NCBI GenBank assembly: GCA_030592645.1
Contig: JAUVIR010000035.1
Location: 1-33,759, forward strand
Source: Candidatus Fermentibacterota bacterium
GTDB taxonomy: Bacteria > Fermentibacterota > Fermentibacteria > Fermentibacterales > JCC-6
DNA length: 33,759 nt
Direction of reading: 5' to 3'
The notes beneath the pieces were generated by a model, which saw only the letters and a list, made by a program, of their open reading frames with translations, made no database searches and was not told the DNA's origin. This document shows, piece by piece, positions 7,732 through 16,021 of the stretch. Each line of letters opens with the position of its first letter. Positions within the stretch are counted from its first letter, which is position 1. The position numbers were made by a program, and so were the translations under genes.

Positions 7732-9840
7732 CTAAGTGCTGGGGAGGCAATACCTTTCTTCTCTGAACAATGTCAGGCACGCATCAACAACATTTCCATC
7801 GTATAGTATGCCTCTGTTCATTGATATTTCCTCAAGCGCCCGTTCCAGACCACGGGAGCTTCTGTAAGGGCGATGTGAACACATTGCCTCCACTACGTCA
7901 ACAACTCCAAGAATTCGTGCTTCAAGGCAGATTTCCTCTCCTTTGAGAGCACCGGGATAGCCTGAACCATCCATTCTCTCCTGGTGCTGCAATACGATTT
8001 TTCCTACAGGCCAGGGGAAACTGATGGTTTTCAGGATTTCAAAACCTGCCTGTGGGTGGGTCTTAATCAATTCGTATTCGATATCCGTAAGTATTGCAGG
8101 TTTGCTGAGAATCTCCGCTGGAATCTTTATCTTGCCGATATCATGCAGAAGGCTGGCGACACGCAGACCTTCGATCATTTCTTCAGAAAGGTTCATCTCT
8201 TTTGCAACGACACACGCAAACCTTGCCACTTCCCTCTGATGGCCTGCAGTGTAAGGATCTCTTGTTTCAACAGCAGAAGAAAGCGCATCCACCGTTCCCT
8301 CAAGAGTTCTATGTAATTCGTCAAGGCTGCTCTTAATTCTATCTTCCGCCTGTTTTCTGTCGGTGACATCCCAGAAAACTACCTGAGAAGCTGGTTGCCC
8401 CTGGTACATTATAGGTATCGCTGTAACCTCAACGTCAACCGATTTGCCGTCGAGTCGAAGGAACTTTTCCTCTATAGGTTCAGCGAATTTCCCATCCTTC
8501 TGGCACAATTTGATGCGATCAAGTACAATGGCTCTGTAATCAGGGTGGACAAAATCAAAAACCTTTTTACCGAGAGCATCTTCAGGGCAGGAAGCGGCTA
8601 CGAGATCAAGACTTGCTCTGTTGGCATAGACGATTACGCCATCAACATGAACTACAATCGCCGCAGGATTGTGGTCGAGCAGGCGTCGGTATTGTTCCTG
8701 TGATTCCCGGAGTGCTTCCTGAATCGATTTTCGTTCCGTAATGTCTTCCAGAATACCGTCAAGATAGAGAATACTGCCCTCTTCATCCAATATGGCCTTT
8801 GATGACAGTGAACCCCAGAAATTTGAACCATCCGAACGCTTGAACTGGATTTCGAATCCGGAGATCGAGCCTTCCCTTTTGATACTGCGGATGAATCGTT
8901 GGCGATCCTCGATATTCCTGTAACAATCAATAACTTTCGTATCGATCATCTTTTCGGGATTCTCGAAGCCGAACATTCTGGCAAGCACAGGGTTAACAGA
9001 GAGAAACGATCCGTCCTGCTCGACGGTTGAACGGAATACTCCAATAGGGATGTTCGCGAGAAGAGAACGGTAACGTTCTTCAGAAACTTTCAATGCTCGC
9101 TCAGATCTATTTTCCTCTGTGATATCCCTGCCGAAACTCAGTGTTCCGGTAATCTCTCCATCAGTATATATGGGAAGTGTCTGTACCTTGAGCTCGGCTA
9201 TATTACTCTCTCCTAAGAGGATTCTAACATCATATTCATTGATATTACCACTCATCGTATCAACGAAGATATCTTTGACCCGATCAAGATCATCCGGATG
9301 AATAACCGGTGAGAACCCCTTGCCTTTCCAATCATCACTTATTTTTAAGGATAATTCCTCTGCGTACTTATTGAAAAATACGAAATTCCCGTCCCGATCC
9401 AGCTGCCAGATCATTTCTCTTGCGTTTTCAACAACGGTTCTGTATTTCAGCTCTGATTCCCTGATGCTTTCTTCCGTTTTCTTCCTCTCTGTGATATTCT
9501 GAACAAGCGAGAGAAGTTTAATTACTGTTCCATCCGGGTTTCTTGTGCATTTGGAAGCAATACTTACATGAATAATATCGCCATTCCTGTGTATAAGACG
9601 CTTTTCCAGGTTGTAACCATCGATCTTACCGGAGAGTACTCTGGTTAAAGCGTTAAGATTAACATCAAGATCATCAGGATGGGTCAGATCAGGCCATTTC
9701 TTCTTCAGCATTTCTTCCCTGGAATAGCCAAGCATATCACAGAGATAGTGGTTGACATTTATAAAGAGCATTTCAGGTGTGAGAATCGCCATGCCTATCA
9801 GCCCGAGCTCAAAATAGTCGTCGAACTGTTCTTCATTCAT
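7732..9840 (-). CDS. Four-PAS HD-GYP phosphodiesterase
   Basis: A soluble 702-residue sensor enzyme. Four PAS domains (about 1-118, 128-245, 250-370, 376-495) each end in the typical DITERK/DVTDRK-like linker of S-box/PAC units. The HD-GYP domain (about 520-690) has HDIGK (His566-Asp567), a THPQAG motif and GSGYP. At the usual HHE position it reads HQE (619-621), so one conserved His is replaced by Gln. HD-GYP enzymes hydrolyse c-di-GMP to pGpG or GMP using a metal centre. The start ATG follows GAGGAATGACTT, a usable ribosome site. No membrane helix is present, so the PAS domains should sense a cytoplasmic signal, though no cofactor-binding residue lets me name it. An 11-codon ORF with its own Shine-Dalgarno ends four bases before this gene. 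Confidence 0.88.
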   Translation of the reverse strand: MNEEQFDDYFELGLIGMAILTPEMLFINVNHYLCDMLGYSREEMLKKKWPDLTHPDDLDVNLNALTRVLSGKIDGYNLEKRLIHRNGDIIHVSIASKCTRNPDGTVIKLLSLVQNITERKKTEESIRESELKYRTVVENAREMIWQLDRDGNFVFFNKYAEELSLKISDDWKGKGFSPVIHPDDLDRVKDIFVDTMSGNINEYDVRILLGESNIAELKVQTLPIYTDGEITGTLSFGRDITEENRSERALKVSEERYRSLLANIPIGVFRSTVEQDGSFLSVNPVLARMFGFENPEKMIDTKVIDCYRNIEDRQRFIRSIKREGSISGFEIQFKRSDGSNFWGSLSSKAILDEEGSILYLDGILEDITERKSIQEALRESQEQYRRLLDHNPAAIVVHVDGVIVYANRASLDLVAASCPEDALGKKVFDFVHPDYRAIVLDRIKLCQKDGKFAEPIEEKFLRLDGKSVDVEVTAIPIMYQGQPASQVVFWDVTDRKQAEDRIKSSLDELHRTLEGTVDALSSAVETRDPYTAGHQREVARFACVVAKEMNLSEEMIEGLRVASLLHDIGKIKIPAEILSKPAILTDIEYELIKTHPQAGFEILKTISFPWPVGKIVLQHQERMDGSGYPGALKGEEICLEARILGVVDVVEAMCSHRPYRSSRGLERALEEISMNRGILYDGNVVDACLTLFREERYCLPST

Positions 9841-9843
9841 AAG

Positions 9844-9879
9844 TCATTCCTCACTATTCCTCAGCTTTTTCTCATTCAT
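9844..9879 (-). CDS. Possible 11-residue leader peptide before the PAS/HD-GYP gene
   Basis: An ATG at 9879-9877 has AGGAG 7 bases upstream and encodes MNEKKLRNSEE before a TGA at 9846-9844, four bases from the start of the PAS/HD-GYP gene. The downstream protein also begins MNE, so this might be a duplicated start region. Translation could couple to the next gene. It has no recognised family and may be chance. Confidence 0.3.
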   Translation of the reverse strand: MNEKKLRNSEE

Positions 9880-9942
9880 GAATCAGCTCCTGTCTTATAC
9901 ATGATTCTTTCTCTGGTTAATCCTACAAGACATCCTGATGCC

Positions 9943-11763
9943 TTAGTTAAGACTGAAGCCCTTCTCGCGGATTATTCTTATGCACGCTTCGGCCACTTCA
10001 GGATCGTACAGTATACCCGAGTTCCGGGTAATAACCTCTATTGCTTTATCAATACCGGGGATGGATCTGTAAGGTCGATGCGAGGTCATGGATTCTATCA
10101 CATCAGCTACCGCAATGATTCTTGCCTCGATCATGATATCGTCGCCTTTCAACCCGTTTGGATAACCCGAGCCATCGTACAGTTCCTGATGCTGCAGGAT
10201 CACATCTGCAACAGGCCAGGGGAACTCAACATTCGATAGAATATCGAAACCGATCTGTGGATGTGTCCGTACGATTTCCTGTTCAAGTTCAGATAGTTTT
10301 CCGGGTCTGGAGAGGATCTCCTGCGGTATGCTGATCTTGCCTATATCGTGTACCAGAGAGATCATGTATATGGCTTCGATCCGTTCATCGCTGAATCCCA
10401 TCTCAATTGCAATCAGTCTTGCGAGCTCCGCAACCCTCATTTGATGTCCGGATGTGTAGGGATCTTTCGATTCGATTATTTTCGAGAGAGTTTGAATAGT
10501 ACCTTCTACACTCTTCTTGAGTTTCTCCATGCTTTGCTGAAGCTCAAAGGTGCGATCCCTTACACGTTCCTCGAGAAGCTGCTCCTGAGCCATCAGCTGG
10601 TTTTCCACAAGCTTTCGCTCACCGATTTCTCTGCGGAGGTCTACATTTTTCAAATAGTACAGTTCAGCTTCTTTCTCTTTCTGCTCAGTTTCATACCTGA
10701 TCTGAAGCCTGGCGATCGTATCGGCACTTTCTTCACTGAAGATATCCTTCGTCAGGGAACTGTACTTTTTGTAAAAAAGAAAAGCCCTCTCATAATCACC
10801 CATTGCCTTGTAAAGAATAGAAAGCTCTCGATAGCAGTCTGATTCAACAATTCTGGTTCCTATCCTGATGGAAATCTGGAGGCTTCGTTCAAGGTATTCC
10901 AGAGCTTCATCATACTTTTCCAGAAGAATCATGATGTGACCTATCAACTTGCAATTATTGGAGATACTCTCTTCGTCCTCCAATTCCTTTACAATAGACA
11001 GCGATTTCCTGTAATATTCAAGAGCAGATGTATATTCTTCCAGCTTCATATGAATATCTCCGATATTGCTGTACGAAATCGATATACCCCGTTTGTCACC
11101 GAGTTCTTCCTTCAGTTTCAAGGATCTGCCATGGTAATCCAGAGCGCTTTCCAGATCACCTTTTTCCTTAGCGAGAATCCCCATGTTATTGTAGGACATG
11201 GCCAGTCCGGAGAGATCTCCTGTTTCTTCTCTGATACTGAGGGCTTTCAGATAATACTCTTCTGCTCTTTCCAGGTTGTTTCGTTTACGGAAAATGATGC
11301 CAATGCTGTTAAGAGAATGTGCGATATGATTTCTGTCATTGATCTCCTCAAAAATCGCAAGCGCCTTCAGATGCTGATCAATTGCGAGATCAAATCTGCT
11401 CTGGGAGCCGAATACAACCCCGATATTCGTGAATGTTGTTGCCATGCCTTTCTTGTTATCAAGTTCGGTGTAGATTGTGTGTGCGATATTGAAATACTTC
11501 ATACTTTCAAAGTACCTGCCTCTGGCTCCGTTCGAAACACCCATAAGTCTATTGCTGTCCGCCAGACCTGTTTTGTATTCAAGTCTTTTAGAAAGAACCA
11601 GAGATTCCCAGGCGTAGGCCTCTGTCAGTAATGGTCTGGATCTGTAAAGCAGCATACCAAGTTCGTTCAACAGATCGACCCTTGCACGACCGGTTTCTCC
11701 GGAAGGAGGCCTGGAACGCATCTTTTTCAGCCTGCTTTTCAGGGAAGCGGTTTCAGCATTCAA
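9943..11763 (-). CDS. TPR-coiled-coil-HD-GYP phosphodiesterase (second copy)
   Basis: A soluble protein of 606 residues if translation starts at the TTG at 11763, which overlaps the stop of the preceding gene by four bases (TTGA); an ATG at codon 15 is an alternative. About seven TPR units fill residues 60-340. A charged helix (about 345-425, ETEQKEKEAEL then a predicted coiled coil) links them to an HD-GYP domain (about 430-600) with HDIGK at His472-Asp473, RTHPQIG and GSGYP. As in the PAS-bearing neighbour the HHE motif reads HQE (525-527). It is paralogous to the gene just upstream, with the same domain order and linker pattern, so the pair probably arose by tandem duplication. TPRs suggest control by a protein partner or peptide. 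Confidence 0.86.
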   Translation of the reverse strand: MNAETASLKSRLKKMRSRPPSGETGRARVDLLNELGMLLYRSRPLLTEAYAWESLVLSKRLEYKTGLADSNRLMGVSNGARGRYFESMKYFNIAHTIYTELDNKKGMATTFTNIGVVFGSQSRFDLAIDQHLKALAIFEEINDRNHIAHSLNSIGIIFRKRNNLERAEEYYLKALSIREETGDLSGLAMSYNNMGILAKEKGDLESALDYHGRSLKLKEELGDKRGISISYSNIGDIHMKLEEYTSALEYYRKSLSIVKELEDEESISNNCKLIGHIMILLEKYDEALEYLERSLQISIRIGTRIVESDCYRELSILYKAMGDYERAFLFYKKYSSLTKDIFSEESADTIARLQIRYETEQKEKEAELYYLKNVDLRREIGERKLVENQLMAQEQLLEERVRDRTFELQQSMEKLKKSVEGTIQTLSKIIESKDPYTSGHQMRVAELARLIAIEMGFSDERIEAIYMISLVHDIGKISIPQEILSRPGKLSELEQEIVRTHPQIGFDILSNVEFPWPVADVILQHQELYDGSGYPNGLKGDDIMIEARIIAVADVIESMTSHRPYRSIPGIDKAIEVITRNSGILYDPEVAEACIRIIREKGFSLN

Positions 11764-13379
11764 AAGTCAGACTCACTTTCCCCTGAAGAGATCTTATTAA
11801 AGTCGAATCCTTTCTCGTATATCACTTTCTTGCAGGCACTGACAACATCCGTGTCGTACAGTACGCCCTCATTATCAGTTATTTCCCTTACCGCTTCCTT
11901 CAAACCCAGAACTGCTCTGTAAGGGCGATGAGATGACATAGCTTCGATAACATCGGCAACACAGATGATACGCGCTTCTATAACTATTTCATCCGCTTTG
12001 AGACCCTGCGGATAGCCTGAACCATCAACATGTTCATGATGCTGCCTGACAATCTCAGCGATCGACCAGGGGAAATCTATTTCATTAAGAATACTGTATC
12101 CCGCCTGAGGGTGTATCTGGATAATTCTCATTTCCAGATCGCTCAGGATTCCGGGCTTACTCAGTATCTCCTGCGGGACGTTGATCTTTCCAATATCATG
12201 AACAAGAGACGCGATATGAACCGCTTCAATTTTATTCTCTGATAGCTCCATCTCTCGAGCTATGGCGCTTGCCAGTTTTGCGACTCTGATCTGATGACCG
12301 GAAGTATAGGGGTCCCTCAACTCCGTTATTTTCGAAATAAGCTCTATGGTTCCCTGAAAACCTCGCTCGAGCTTATTGTAGCTGCTTTTAAGCTCGGTTG
12401 TTCGCTCGTTGATCAGTTCCTCCAGCTGATCCTGATGCTTCCTGAGCTCCTTCTCGATATGTATGCGCTCGGATATTTCGTTCTGCAATTCGATGTTCCT
12501 GATCTTGTGTATTTCAGCTTCCTTATTTTTTTTCTTCGTCTCAAATTCTACCTGAAGCTGAATCATGTTTCTTGTGCTTTCCTCGCTGAAAACCTCCCGT
12601 GATAGATCAGTGAATTTTCGGAAATATTCCAGCGCTCCTCTGAAATCACCTGTTTCTTCATACAGGTTTGCAAGGTTTTCGTACACCTGTATCTCACGGT
12701 ATTTTGCGTCAGTTTCCTTTGCGATTGTCAGAGCCTGATCCAGATATAGCCTCGCCTGTTTGAATTTACCCTGGATTGTGAGCATTTCACCCAGATTGTT
12801 GCATGATGCTGCCAACCCTGTTGTATATCCGAGCCGTTCGAATAATTCGTAAGCTTTTAAAAAATGTTTCCTTGCTTCAGGGAATTTCCCCTTGAATTGA
12901 AGAATTAAACCTATGTTGTTGCAGGAAGAGGCAATTCCAAGGTCATCCTCAAGTTCAGTGAAGGAGTGTAGAGATCTTTCAATGAATTCCAGCGCCTTTT
13001 CATATAGATTCTGGCTCTGATAGATATTACCGATGTTATTTGTGGTTTTTGCTATGCCCCTTTTATCACCGATAGCCTCACTTATAGCAAGTGATCTGAA
13101 GTAATACGTGAGTGCATTAACATGATCTTTTCGCTTCCCGTATATGATACCGATAGCATTAAGCGTGCTGGAAAGCCCGGCTTTATCGTTGCTGCCTTCA
13201 TGAAGCGCTAGAGCTTTAAGGCTGTAATCAAGCGCTTTCTCATATTCGCTTTTATTCAAGCATGCGATACCTTGAATGTTATAGCATCTTGCCTGATCGA
13301 TTTCAATTTCATGTTCCCGAGCTACCGAGAGAGCCTGTTCAACCATAAAACAGGCTTCATCAGGGTTGGTTGTCTTCAA
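11760..13379 (-). CDS. TPR-coiled-coil-HD-GYP phosphodiesterase (first copy)
   Basis: From the TTG at 13379 this gives 539 residues: six or so TPR units (about 30-260), a coiled-coil linker (about 265-345) and an HD-GYP domain (about 355-520) with HDIGK at His394-Asp395, HPQAG, a complete HHE motif (447-449) and GSGYP. It is the only one of the three HD-GYP proteins here with the full HHE motif. The reading frame stays open for another 43 codons upstream, right to the stop of the previous gene, and that stretch resembles the N-terminus of the paralogue downstream (K..LNKKL..IR followed by a Leu-rich helix), so the real protein is probably longer. No ATG, GTG or TTG lies in that extension. An AAGGAG sits inside the last codons of the upstream gene (13523-13518). 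Confidence 0.84.
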   Translation of the reverse strand: MKTTNPDEACFMVEQALSVAREHEIEIDQARCYNIQGIACLNKSEYEKALDYSLKALALHEGSNDKAGLSSTLNAIGIIYGKRKDHVNALTYYFRSLAISEAIGDKRGIAKTTNNIGNIYQSQNLYEKALEFIERSLHSFTELEDDLGIASSCNNIGLILQFKGKFPEARKHFLKAYELFERLGYTTGLAASCNNLGEMLTIQGKFKQARLYLDQALTIAKETDAKYREIQVYENLANLYEETGDFRGALEYFRKFTDLSREVFSEESTRNMIQLQVEFETKKKNKEAEIHKIRNIELQNEISERIHIEKELRKHQDQLEELINERTTELKSSYNKLERGFQGTIELISKITELRDPYTSGHQIRVAKLASAIAREMELSENKIEAVHIASLVHDIGKINVPQEILSKPGILSDLEMRIIQIHPQAGYSILNEIDFPWSIAEIVRQHHEHVDGSGYPQGLKADEIVIEARIICVADVIEAMSSHRPYRAVLGLKEAVREITDNEGVLYDTDVVSACKKVIYEKGFDFNKISSGESESDF

Positions 13380-13508
13380 TATTTCCGCAAGATCAAAAAG
13401 AACTGTTATCTCTTCTACGGGCAGCTGATCGCCGGAATTACGAATATCAGCCAGTTTCTTATTAAGAGTCTTGATTCTACTGCTGATAGGGACACCACCA
13501 CTTCTGGT

Positions 13509-15410
13509 TTATCTGGTCTCCTTAATAACCCTCTTTGCTTCAGTATAGAGTTTTGCCTTCTGCTGGGCTATGATGAGCTTCACATCCGCCCATACCAATC
13601 CCTGGGATTCGCCAAAGGTTTGAAGAAGGTTCTTCTCGCTGCCGGTCAGCCTCCCGTCCGCCAGTACCATCCGCGACATTGCTGCCAGTATTTCCCTTGC
13701 TTCAGCCTGGCTGCCCGGAGCAGGCAGTGTATCCTGCCCTGATTTCACCGTGTTGATTATTTCCGTCAGATGTTCATCGGCTATGTTCCGGCTTTTTGCG
13801 AAGGAGGAGAGGGTTTTCATTTCCTTATCATCCACTTCACCATCCACGTACATTGCTTTAACCATCGCTGCGAGAAGGAGTTCTGGTGGTATCAGAGCTG
13901 CTCTTTCAATGCTGTCGATAGCCTTTGCGGTTATTCTGGATGCGGAGAAACGATTTACGGATTCCAGCACCCAGTCCTGACTTCCATCGTTCAGAGGTCT
14001 TCCGCAGTATTCACATTCACCGGTACTGCCGCCTGCGTATGGTGCTCCGCAGCCCGGGCAGTGAGAAGATCTGAAGCTCTGATCAAGGGCGGTTCTTATG
14101 CCATGTTTGCGGACCAGGGTATATATCTGGGGTCTAATGATCTTACGTCCGGTTACACGAACTTTTGAATTTTCATTTCTTCTTGCATTTATACCTGACC
14201 ATTTTACGAGGATATCGATCCTGTCCATTCGGTTCTTCGTTCCGGGAATGATACTCTGAACTTCTACTGTGCCTACTGCCGCGTCCTTGAAAAAGAGCCA
14301 GTCAGTGTCGCTCCTGGTGTTGGACAGCTGTTTTTCGAATCCCTCGAGGAAAGACGGAAGAGAAACCTTCCTTGCTTCGGAAACATCGTTTGAGAACCAG
14401 GTTTTTATCAGCCGCCAGAAGATCACGGAAGTTCTGTCTTCTATATGCTGCAGGTTGAACCCCGGGTCTATCGCTTCCATACTCTCGAACCCCGGAATGA
14501 GGGACTTGTCGGATACCAGGTTCCATTCCATGGATTGGGTTATTTCAGCAAGCACCCAGTCATATTCACCGCTGGTGAGAACGGAATCACAATTTTCACA
14601 TTTTCCGGTATCACTCAGTTCAATTGGAGCTCCGCAGTTCGGGCATACTCCTTCGACAAGTCCTTTTCCCTCAAGGGTCTGGACGCCGGGTTTCCGCAGG
14701 AAACTCCAGTACTCGGTAAATGGTGCGGATGTGTTCCTGCGGATACGCTTTCCGGTCTTTACGTCAACATCAGTATCGTCAGCTCTGGCAATAATTTCGA
14801 CGTGAATCGTATCGAAGTGAGAATCACTGAAAACACCGACTATTCTGGAGTTCTGAACTGTAATGTTCTCCATCTTGTTTCTGTATCCTTCAGCCTTCTG
14901 CATTTCGATCTGAAGACTGAACCGCTCATCTATCCCATCTGATATGAACTGATTCACAGGTGAAATATCCTGATTCGACCAGGCTTCCTGAACGGCTATG
15001 AAAGCCCTGTTCACCTTCTGAAGAAATTTATCCGCAGAAAACCCGGGGTCTCTCTGACTCAAAGCATCCAGAGCGCTATGCATTTCCTGGTGTTCCTGTT
15101 CTCTTCTGAGTTTTCCAGCCCTCGTGATGGTATGTGTTTCGTATCCGCCTTTTGCCTTCTTCCCGAATTTTATCATGAGGATTACTACCACTATCAACAG
15201 TGGAACACCTATGAGCGGTTTGTGGATGGCAAGCCTGATAAGAAGATAAAAGATGTATCCCGCTCCGCTGCCTCCTCCCCCGCCTCCGCCTGAGCCGCCG
15301 TAGCTTCCGCCACCTCCAGCCCTTGCAAAAGCTGTGGATGCCAGAACGAACAGAATGCCGATAAGTATTAGAAAGAACAGGCCTTTTTTACTTCCATGGG
15401 ATCTGAGCAC
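13509..15410 (-). CDS. Membrane protein with two Tim44-like domains, two zinc ribbons and a TerB-like domain
   Basis: I choose the GTG at 15410 because AAGGAGG stands 6 bases before it and the product then opens with a normal signal sequence; an ATG 54 bases upstream has no such site. Over 633 residues the order is: signal peptide (1-29), Gly/Ser-rich tract (32-50), membrane helix (about 67-81), Tim44-like domain (about 115-240), zinc ribbon (Cys256, 259, 271, 274), second Tim44-like domain (about 320-450), second zinc ribbon (Cys451, 454, 466, 469) and a TerB-like helical domain (about 505-630) with two KAMYVDGEVD/RMVLADGRLT-type acidic motifs. The Tim44 fold binds membranes or lipids in other systems. 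The Gly-rich loop plus single helix also resembles YgcG/TPM-type proteins. It is the first gene of the leftward island, so it may be the membrane platform for the c-di-GMP enzymes (inference). Confidence 0.75.
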   Translation of the reverse strand: MLRSHGSKKGLFFLILIGILFVLASTAFARAGGGGSYGGSGGGGGGGSGAGYIFYLLIRLAIHKPLIGVPLLIVVVILMIKFGKKAKGGYETHTITRAGKLRREQEHQEMHSALDALSQRDPGFSADKFLQKVNRAFIAVQEAWSNQDISPVNQFISDGIDERFSLQIEMQKAEGYRNKMENITVQNSRIVGVFSDSHFDTIHVEIIARADDTDVDVKTGKRIRRNTSAPFTEYWSFLRKPGVQTLEGKGLVEGVCPNCGAPIELSDTGKCENCDSVLTSGEYDWVLAEITQSMEWNLVSDKSLIPGFESMEAIDPGFNLQHIEDRTSVIFWRLIKTWFSNDVSEARKVSLPSFLEGFEKQLSNTRSDTDWLFFKDAAVGTVEVQSIIPGTKNRMDRIDILVKWSGINARRNENSKVRVTGRKIIRPQIYTLVRKHGIRTALDQSFRSSHCPGCGAPYAGGSTGECEYCGRPLNDGSQDWVLESVNRFSASRITAKAIDSIERAALIPPELLLAAMVKAMYVDGEVDDKEMKTLSSFAKSRNIADEHLTEIINTVKSGQDTLPAPGSQAEAREILAAMSRMVLADGRLTGSEKNLLQTFGESQGLVWADVKLIIAQQKAKLYTEAKRVIKETR

Positions 15411-15565
15411 GAATACCCTCCTTGTGATAGCTGGATAAGCATAGTGTATATTTTTATGTTCCATGTGTCCATAGCCGTATCTGCGGTTATAATCATTTGC
15501 ACGGAATATGACCTTATCATCATTTTCCTGATGGATCGCTAAATTACCGAGAGGACGTCTTCTAT

Positions 15566-16021
15566 ATGCGCATTTGGATAAAGGTGCTGATCGAAATTGC
15601 TCTGCTGGCTACCATTGTATCCTGCGGAGGCGATACGGAGCCGGAAACAGTGGATTCCCTGTCCATTGAGGTAACTGCTGATACTCTGATTACAGAAGAA
15701 CCCATAACAGAAGTATCTGAGCAATTGCAGGTAACTGAAGATGCACTGATTGATACAGCGAACCCGGAAGGGCTATGGGATACGACCATGGGGCAGCTGG
15801 AACTTGTAGTTGTTGATTCCGATAATGTCACAGGTAACTATCCGCTGGGAAGCATTGAGGGAACGCTCGCCGGCAACGTCCTTGAATTTACTTATTCTGA
15901 GGGAGCCCTCTCTGGAGAGGGAGTATTCAGGTATGAGGATGATTTTAATTCATTTACAGGATTTCAGGATATATCCGGAACTGAGTTTGTCTGGGATGGC
16001 AGGAGATTGCAGGAACAATGA
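15566..16021 (+). CDS. Small predicted lipoprotein heading the PorX operon
   Basis: A 151-residue protein with a hydrophobic N-terminus and a lipobox-like IVSC (Cys20), then an acidic Thr/Glu-rich spacer (about 25-65). The C-terminal 85 residues look like a small beta-barrel: GLWDTTMGQLELVV, NYPLGSIEGTLAGNVLEFTYSEG and FVWDGRRL. This pattern is seen in short domains of unknown function that contain a lipocalin-like G.W..T.G...L opening. GAGAGGA lies 10 bases before the ATG. Its stop overlaps the start of the LarA gene by four bases (ATGA), which suggests translational coupling. I cannot name a function. The divergent gap 15411-15565 should hold the promoters of both this operon and the second-messenger island. 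Confidence 0.65.
   Translation: MRIWIKVLIEIALLATIVSCGGDTEPETVDSLSIEVTADTLITEEPITEVSEQLQVTEDALIDTANPEGLWDTTMGQLELVVVDSDNVTGNYPLGSIEGTLAGNVLEFTYSEGALSGEGVFRYEDDFNSFTGFQDISGTEFVWDGRRLQEQ

Noticed and set aside
15488-15493. Exact TATAAT in the divergent gap between the second-messenger island and the lipoprotein operon
   Set aside because: No acceptable -35 box lies at 16-18 bases on the plus strand, and the start codon is more than 70 bases away, so a chance match is as likely.
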